DNA from: Desulfosporosinus shakirovi
GTDB lineage: Bacteria; Bacillota; Desulfitobacteriia; Desulfitobacteriales; Desulfitobacteriaceae
Direction: 5' to 3'
NCBI RefSeq assembly: GCF_020595055.1
Contig: NZ_JAJDOO010000005.1
Location: 138,016 to 195,483, forward strand
DNA length: 57,468 nt
Of the stretch, positions 51,981 to 57,468 are shown one piece after another. Both the position numbers and the translations under genes were made by a program. The notes under the pieces are model-generated. The model made no database searches. It was not told where the DNA came from and saw only the letters and a list, made by a program, of their open reading frames with translations. How positions within the stretch are numbered: position 1 is the first letter of the stretch; every line of letters starts with the position of its first letter.

Positions 51981-52474
51981 TCCCCTAGCTACCGGTTAAC
52001 CAGGCTATTCACTTAAAATATCTATAAGTACATTTGAAAGGGCTCTGTCTTAATGGAAAAAACTCTTTTTATCAGTATCCCCCTCCTCAATGACATTGGG
52101 GCAACCGTTGAACACTCTCTCAGGTGGCGAGATTCTTTATATCGGGAACCTGATGGGGTTGAAGGAAATTAATAGGTCTATAACCGGCAAATACATTTTA
52201 ACTTGGCTTCTATGGTAATCAACTGTCGAGCCCCAATTTTACTTTTCTGATCAGCACCTTACTGCCATCCCCATAGCACTATTATGACTAATCAAAAAAC
52301 AGGTTGAAAATAGAACTTTTCGGATTCAGGCTGGCAGTATTTCACAAAAACCTTCAGATAACATATAATAACATCGTGTGTGTTTAGTTTTACGAACACT
52401 TTACAAACCGATAATTTAGGTTTAACACTTTTTTGATAGAATGAGTAAAACATTAGCTAATTAAGGAGGTTCTT
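51981..52474. other. Intergenic region after the VWA gene
   Basis: About 490 bases. No gene can be supported. A short plus-strand frame near 52080-52170 gives LLNDIGATVEHSLRWRDSLYREPDG, which resembles a protein piece but matches nothing I recognise; the rest is stop-ridden. May be debris of an older gene. Confidence 0.35.
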
Positions 52475-52747
52475 ATGTATTGTCATTTCCATTCTGAACT
52501 ATCAAAGCTAGGTCAGGAAATTGAGCAGCTATGGGCACCAGAACTGCGTGGTGCTGGTGATGAGGCAACATTCTTTGCCGCCAAAGGAAAGGTCTTGGAT
52601 ATTTTAAACGTGTTATACAGTGAAAAATCCAGGGAATTCCGAGTGGTCAAACTGACCAATTCGCCCTCCACTGTCGTTAAAGTTGTAAATCATGTCTTGC
52701 GCAGATCGGACATGAACTCACCCGGTTCTAAGGTTGTCAACCTGTAA
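52475..52747 (+). CDS. Small hypothetical protein, 90 residues
   Basis: A good ribosome site (AAGGAGG) precedes the ATG by seven bases. The product begins with a His/Cys-rich patch (MYCHFHSEL) and is otherwise helical and mildly basic, ending SPGSKVVNL. No domain recognised. The strong hairpin at 52776-52822 lies just past the stop. Likely a real gene, function unknown. Confidence 0.65.
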   Translation: MYCHFHSELSKLGQEIEQLWAPELRGAGDEATFFAAKGKVLDILNVLYSEKSREFRVVKLTNSPSTVVKVVNHVLRRSDMNSPGSKVVNL

Positions 52748-53005
52748 TCATACGACCTTCAATAGAAGCAGGCATAAGCAAAACAAGATGAGAGGTGATT
52801 TTCCTCTCATCTTGTTTTGCTTAAATTGGGCGATTTCGCTACTTTTCAAGTCCAGGTCTTTTAGGAGGTCTTTTTTCTCCAGAATGGCCTGGACTCTGTC
52901 CTTGACAGCCTGCTGTAATTCCAATTTGGTCATGCTCTCGACATCATGCTCCGCGATAAACTCATCCCGCTCCTCTTCCGGGATCTCAAGAAGGATGGGA
53001 GCCTA
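52748..53005 (-). pseudogene. Remnant of a DUF3102 family protein
   Basis: The minus strand reads LEIPEEERDEFIAEHDVESMTKLELQQAVKDRV then LKSSEIAQFKQNK, which is the C-terminal half of DUF3102 proteins found near mobile elements. There is no proper start and the 3' end runs into the hairpin at 52776-52822. Probably left by a mobile element. Confidence 0.6.
52776..52822. terminator. Perfect 20-base hairpin
   Basis: AAGCAAAACAAGATGAGAGG and its exact complement are separated by seven bases. It lies between a plus-strand small gene and the minus-strand DUF3102 remnant. Strong bidirectional terminator, or the fused end of a mobile element. Confidence 0.7.
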
Positions 53006-53167
53006 GGTGTAGGTCAATTCGTCACTGGTGACGAATTTGGATTACCGTCACTGTCGAGGGAAGCAATCATTTTCATCCCATACTCTTTTAACCTAGTCAA
53101 CAGGTTACATATAAAGATTGAGGTTTACACATTATATAAGCAAAACGTGCTAAAAGGAGATGAATTG

Positions 53168-53623
53168 GTGAAAAAAGATAGACTTATTGCAGGAGGTATC
53201 GCAGGATTTATAGCAAGTATTACTTGTGACATTGTAGGGATTATATATAAATCATTAGGGTGGACTGACAGAACTTTCAACGATTACGCAACAATTATAC
53301 TTACATATCAAGTTTATTCTAAAGAGGGAATTTTTGGTATAATTCTTTCGATGATTAGCCATGCAGCAGTATGTATAATCTTTGGAGTTATTTTTGCTTA
53401 CATGATAATGTTTACATCTAGCAATTATTTATATCTCAAAGGATTAGGGTATAGTTTAGTTATTTGGTTATTACTCAATACTTTTGGAACAATACTTAAT
53501 CTACCTCTATTTAGAAAAATGCCACTAAGCGTCGCATATTCAACACTTTCTACTGCCTTAATATATGGCTTCATGGTTTCTTTGAGTTTAAGAATTATCG
53601 ATAAGAAAATGCATTTACTATAG
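53168..53623 (+). CDS. Four-helix membrane protein, unknown function
   Basis: 151 residues from a GTG at 53168 with AAAGGAG upstream; the frame is open further upstream (from 52946) but that part has no ribosome site and overlaps the DUF3102 remnant. Four hydrophobic helices: LIAGGIAGFIASITCDIVGII, a second near 40-60, one around 68-90 and one near 103-120. Short cytoplasmic basic ends. It may be a small transporter-like or scaffold protein; no family recognised. Confidence 0.65.
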   Translation: MKKDRLIAGGIAGFIASITCDIVGIIYKSLGWTDRTFNDYATIILTYQVYSKEGIFGIILSMISHAAVCIIFGVIFAYMIMFTSSNYLYLKGLGYSLVIWLLLNTFGTILNLPLFRKMPLSVAYSTLSTALIYGFMVSLSLRIIDKKMHLL

Positions 53624-54050
53624 TAATTGGCCCCTTGCGGTTCAATAGTATTCAAGAATTAAGTTCTAGGGGAAAAATCATTTCCACTAAATCAAACTCA
53701 ATATCTTTCCATATCGTTTGTTACTTATTCCAACATCACTACTTCGAACAACCAAGAAAGGATAGGATAGCATCCCACTTCCATGCTTCGGAATTGCACT
53801 CAGAAGATCAATCAAAACATCGTGTTCTCATTCGATTAAAGCAGGCAGTGTACAATTTCTGCTGTTTTATAGGTATTCATTCAATCAGATCCCCTCCGAA
53901 CTTTTACCTAACCGGAAGGGATCTATATTGTTGTGGGTGAATCTCTTATTGAATGCATACAATATAGAGGCACAAAGAACTTCCTATTGTAAAACATGAT
54001 TCTGGATATACATGTGCAGTTATTTAAAAATAAGAAAGTGGGAATGTGTA
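53624..54050. other. Intergenic region with one terminator-like hairpin
   Basis: About 430 bases. Inverted repeat GATCCCCTCCG ... CCGGAAGGGATC at 53888-53923 followed by TATATTG could end transcription. A possible 101-codon plus-strand frame at 53635-53940 lacks a ribosome site and looks non-coding. Confidence 0.4.
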
Positions 54051-54200
54051 ATGAGTGAAGATCAAAAATGCCCTATATGCCCGAAATGCGAGCAGGAGTA
54101 TGATTATGCGAATTCTGTATCAGAAATTCATGTCTGTCCAAATTGCGAAACGATGGAAACGCTAAAAATTTACGCAAAGCACCTAGTCCAAGGAAAATAA
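54051..54200 (+). CDS. Small zinc-ribbon protein, 49 residues
   Basis: ATG at 54051. The product has three CxxC pairs in a row (CPIC, PKCEQEY region and CPNC), a typical zinc ribbon. Such mini-proteins often act as adaptors or occur in phage-like regions. The ribosome site is weak. Function unknown. Confidence 0.6.
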   Translation: MSEDQKCPICPKCEQEYDYANSVSEIHVCPNCETMETLKIYAKHLVQGK

Positions 54201-54452
54201 TATTTAACAAATCCATTTTGCCAGTTGACTTAATGCTTATGAATAGCCGCTTAATAAAGGTTCTCTTGAATACTTTTCGGCGATCATTTTATTGATTGTA
54301 TTTGGGAGAGCCTTTGTTTGCCACAAACATTGTAATACCTCAAAAATAATATTTATTTGAATTTTATTATAATAACAATTATAATAAAAGTATCATACAT
54401 GTTAACTCGGCAAAGACTAAAGCATAACCCTTCAAGAAAGGACGTGATTCAT

Positions 54453-57416
54453 TTGACTCATCGGCGCAGCGGTACACGACCCATGTTCTATCCTTTAAAT
54501 CCCCAAGACCCGCGTAATCCTGCCCAGAAAAATAAGGATTTAAGCTCACTTCCTGAAGTTTATCAAGATTTCTACAGAGAAATAACCCGTTTCCTTCCTC
54601 ACCAACAGATTTTTATTGACCCTTTTTACACCTTAGGCTTTGGCATTGATGCCAGCTTTTATCGCTTAATCCCTAAGGTGGTTCTTAAAGTCGTCAATAA
54701 TGAAGAAATGGCGGCGATTTTGAAAATTGCTCAAGCCCTACATATACCGGTTACCTTCCGATGTGCGGGAACTAGTTTATCAGGGCAAGCTTTAACGGAT
54801 TCTGTCTTACTGGTGGTTCAAGGAGCATGGCGGCACTATGAGGTCCATGAAGAGGGCAAGAGGATTTCTCTCGAACCAGGTATCCTTGGTGTAGAGGCAA
54901 ACCGCTACTTAAAATCTTATCGCCGAAAAATCGGACCGGACCCGGCTTCCATTGATCACTGCATGATTGGAGGGATCGCAGCCAACAACGCCAGTGGAAT
55001 GTGCTGTGGCACTGCCGATAACAGCTACAAAACTGTAGAGGATATGCGAATTATTTTCGACGACGGAGCCCTGCTGGATACGGCAGATCCTGCCTCATGC
55101 CGTGATTTTTTGCAAAGCAAACCGGATCTTATCCGCCAAATAGAAAGCATTCGTGACGAGCTGAAGGCCGATCCGGATCTGACTGAACTGATTAAAAAGA
55201 AGTACAAAATCAAGAATACCACAGGCTATAGCATCAATGCCTTTGTTGACTATGAAGATCCCCTTGAAATTATCAAGCATGTCATGATCGGTTCGGAAGG
55301 GACTCTGGGGTTTATCTCGCGGATTACCTATAAAACGGTGTTTGAACATGACCATAAAGCCTCTGCCTTAATCATTTATCCCGATATGGACCATGTTTGC
55401 CGGGCTGTTATGAAGCTTAATCGAGATTTAGTATCCGCGGCGGAAATGATGGATCGGGTTTCCCTCAGAACCATGGAAGATGAGCCCGGTATGCCTGATT
55501 ATTTAAAAACCCTCTCAGAAGAGGCAACCTCTCTCCTGGTGGAGGTCCGGGCCGAGAATCGGGAGATATTGGAACAACGAATTCAAGAGGTTAAATTACG
55601 GCTGGAGAGCGTACCGACAGTTTTACCCATTGACTTTACCTCGGTAAAATCCGAGTATGAGACCTACTGGAAAATTCGCAAAGGAATTTTTCCTGCCGTA
55701 GGTGGAATCCGTGAACAAGGGACTGCTGTCATAATCGAAGATGTGGCCTTTCCTTTAGAAAGATTAGCCGAGGCCACCATGGATCTGCGCTCCATTCTTA
55801 ATAAATTCGGCTACCATGATGCCATTATCTACGGCCATGCTTTAGATGGGAACTGGCACTTTATCTTTACCCAGAAGTTTGAGACTGAGGAAGAAATCAA
55901 TCGGTATTCGGGTTTGATGAAAGAAGTTAATGAACTGGTTGTTAAGAAATACAATGGCTCACTGAAAGCCGAACATGGAACCGGGCGGAATATGGCTCCC
56001 TTCGTCGAACTGGAATGGGGGAGTAAAGCCTATCAGCTGATGAGACGGATTAAAACCGCCTTTGATCCCCACGGTCTGTTAAATCCCGGCGTGATTATCA
56101 ATGACAACAAGAATGTCTATCTGGAAAACTTAAAAATGATGCCTCAGTCTCATGAAACTATCGATCGCTGTACCAACTGCGGCTTCTGCCAAGATATTTG
56201 TCCTTCCAAAAATTTGACCACGACTCCACGGATGCGTATTATTCTGCAGCGGGAAATTGCCTTCCTAAAAAGAACGGGCAAAGAACCGCAACGGTTAATG
56301 CGCTTGCTGAAGGACTACGACTATGCAGGGAATGCCACCTGTGCCACAGATGGACTCTGTGCCAAGGCTTGCCCCCTTTCCATTAACACAGGAGACAATT
56401 CTAAATATCTGCGTTCCCAGGCCATTACTCCCACCACTCGCTTCATTGCCCAACGACTGTCAAATAATATGAATGGGGTAACGACCTTTATGCGCTTTGG
56501 CCTGGGGGCAGTGAATGGAGCTCATTCACTCCTGGGAACCGGGGTGATGGATAAACTTGCCTCTAAGGCCCACCTGGTAACCAAGAATCGGATTCCTCTC
56601 TGGAATCCTTGGATGCCCGGCCGGGGATCTGCTCCCCAAGCGAGATCCGGTTCTGCGGGACCTTTCAATGCAGCGAAGGTCTCCTCCCCAGGCGCAGAGC
56701 CCTTGAAGGTGGTCTATTTCCCCAGTTGCATCAGCCGCTCTATGGGGCCAGCTCGTCAAGACAAGGATCAAAGGCCTCTCCATGAAGTGATGCTTTCTAT
56801 CTTAGCTAAAGCCGGCTATGAAGTCATCGTCCCGCCGAACATGGCTAACTTATGTTGCGGTATGCCTTGGGAAAGTAAAGGGTTCTTTCAGATAGCTGAT
56901 GAGAAGAGTGACGAACTGGAAAAGGTGCTGGTCACAGCCAGTGAAAATGGCAAATATCCTATCCTCTGCGATACCAGTCCTTGTCTCTATCGAATGAAGC
57001 GAGCCTTCAAATCCGGGATTAAGCTTCATGATTCCGTGGAGTTCACCCACGATTTCTTAATGGAGCACTTAAAGTTCAGACAGGTTCCGGAAACAGTCGC
57101 TGTCCACGTGACTTGCAGTTCGGTTAAAATGCATATCAGCGATAAATTTAAAGCCCTGGCCGAAGCCTGCGCGGAAAAGGTGATTATGCCTGATGATGTC
57201 CATTGCTGCGGCTTTGCAGGGGATCGAGGATTTTCCTTCCCAGAGTTGAATTATTCTGCCTTAGCCGGACTTAAACCCTCCCTCCCCAAGGAGTGTACTT
57301 CAGGTTATTCCAATAGCAGAACCTGTGAGATCGGACTATCCCTGCATAGCGGAATCAGCTATCAATCCCTGATGTATCTGGTGGATCGGGCTTCATCTCC
57401 GCTCCCGCTTCAATAA
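54453..57416 (+). CDS. Fused FAD-linked oxidase and Fe-S protein (D-lactate/2-hydroxyacid dehydrogenase type)
   Basis: 987 residues from a TTG at 54453 with AAAGGA upstream; the frame is open further upstream but an upstream ATG is in an AT-rich stretch without a ribosome site. The N-terminal half is a VAO/PCMH flavoprotein: FAD loop CAGTSLSGQALTD near residue 90, C-terminal domain to about 560. Then a 4Fe-4S ferredoxin module with CTNCGFCQDICP and CATDGLCAKACP. The last part has the two CCG-type heterodisulfide-reductase-like domains (LCCGMPWESKG, HCCGFAGDRGF). Such fused proteins oxidise D-lactate or 2-hydroxyglutarate and pass electrons on through the CCG domains. Which acceptor (quinone or electron-transfer flavoprotein) is unclear. 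Confidence 0.9.
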   Translation: MTHRRSGTRPMFYPLNPQDPRNPAQKNKDLSSLPEVYQDFYREITRFLPHQQIFIDPFYTLGFGIDASFYRLIPKVVLKVVNNEEMAAILKIAQALHIPVTFRCAGTSLSGQALTDSVLLVVQGAWRHYEVHEEGKRISLEPGILGVEANRYLKSYRRKIGPDPASIDHCMIGGIAANNASGMCCGTADNSYKTVEDMRIIFDDGALLDTADPASCRDFLQSKPDLIRQIESIRDELKADPDLTELIKKKYKIKNTTGYSINAFVDYEDPLEIIKHVMIGSEGTLGFISRITYKTVFEHDHKASALIIYPDMDHVCRAVMKLNRDLVSAAEMMDRVSLRTMEDEPGMPDYLKTLSEEATSLLVEVRAENREILEQRIQEVKLRLESVPTVLPIDFTSVKSEYETYWKIRKGIFPAVGGIREQGTAVIIEDVAFPLERLAEATMDLRSILNKFGYHDAIIYGHALDGNWHFIFTQKFETEEEINRYSGLMKEVNELVVKKYNGSLKAEHGTGRNMAPFVELEWGSKAYQLMRRIKTAFDPHGLLNPGVIINDNKNVYLENLKMMPQSHETIDRCTNCGFCQDICPSKNLTTTPRMRIILQREIAFLKRTGKEPQRLMRLLKDYDYAGNATCATDGLCAKACPLSINTGDNSKYLRSQAITPTTRFIAQRLSNNMNGVTTFMRFGLGAVNGAHSLLGTGVMDKLASKAHLVTKNRIPLWNPWMPGRGSAPQARSGSAGPFNAAKVSSPGAEPLKVVYFPSCISRSMGPARQDKDQRPLHEVMLSILAKAGYEVIVPPNMANLCCGMPWESKGFFQIADEKSDELEKVLVTASENGKYPILCDTSPCLYRMKRAFKSGIKLHDSVEFTHDFLMEHLKFRQVPETVAVHVTCSSVKMHISDKFKALAEACAEKVIMPDDVHCCGFAGDRGFSFPELNYSALAGLKPSLPKECTSGYSNSRTCEIGLSLHSGISYQSLMYLVDRASSPLPLQ

Positions 57417-57468
57417 GGGGCCGTAACGAAACTTGAGATTTTTTCAAGCTGGTGGTGCGTTATCCCAA

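Noticed and set aside
53635-53940. 101-codon plus-strand frame
   Set aside because: No ribosome site, composition like non-coding DNA, and a hairpin inside it.

Overview
The window reads as chromosomal DNA of an anaerobic, low-GC, Gram-positive spore-former of the Clostridia, most like Desulfosporosinus or Desulfitobacterium. This is inferred from gene content: a stand-alone CO dehydrogenase operon, an aryl-sulfate sulfotransferase, a fused D-lactate dehydrogenase, a YeiH-type transporter, strong AGGAGG ribosome sites, frequent TTG starts and short U-tract terminators. No rRNA, tRNA, CRISPR array or intact insertion sequence was seen.

Layout. 1-6.3 kb: a coiled-coil protein cut by the left edge, a small conserved-looking protein, then a sensor kinase / sigma-54 activator / YeiH transporter operon. 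6.5-10.9 kb: a decaying stretch with remnants of a DUF454 protein, an ABC-type ATPase and a methyltransferase around two tandem RMD1/DUF155 paralogs, a 35-residue small protein and a DUF1456 protein. 11-14.6 kb: a radical SAM protein, an OsmC-DUF3795 fusion and an ECF-like sigma factor. 14.6-18.6 kb: cooA-like regulator, cooS and cooC. 18.8-23.3 kb: GNAT, single-domain MGMT, DoxX-like protein and a MutS2-like ATPase behind a long attenuator-like leader. 23.4-26.5 kb: an ECF transporter under a cobalamin riboswitch. 26.7-30 kb: a glutaredoxin/radical-SAM-like fusion, an H-protein, a soluble chemoreceptor and a Crp/Fnr regulator. 30.2-36.4 kb: an organosulfate cluster (DASS carrier, aryl-sulfate sulfotransferase, alkyl-sulfatase-like metallo-hydrolase, lipoamide dehydrogenase). 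36.7-41.9 kb: two cyclic-di-GMP signalling proteins (one frameshifted) and a papain-like hydrolase. 42-48.4 kb: a TetR-Lon-DUF1858 unit with a duplicated operator, MoaE, a methyltransferase and four gene remnants. 48.6-52 kb: a compact three-gene unit (22-residue repeat protein, MoxR-like AAA ATPase, metallopeptidase-VWA protein). 52.4-57.4 kb: small unknowns, a DUF3102 remnant and a fused FAD/Fe-S D-lactate-type dehydrogenase.

How the genes may work together. CO is sensed by the CooA-like protein and oxidised by CooS, with CooC handling nickel. Organosulfates may be imported and their sulfate moved or released, which would suit a sulfate reducer. The most novel-looking items are the repeat protein/AAA/VWA trio, the Smr-less MutS2-like gene behind an attenuator, and the lipoyl-protein/pseudo-radical-SAM pair. 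About ten broken genes show that this part of the chromosome is turning over.
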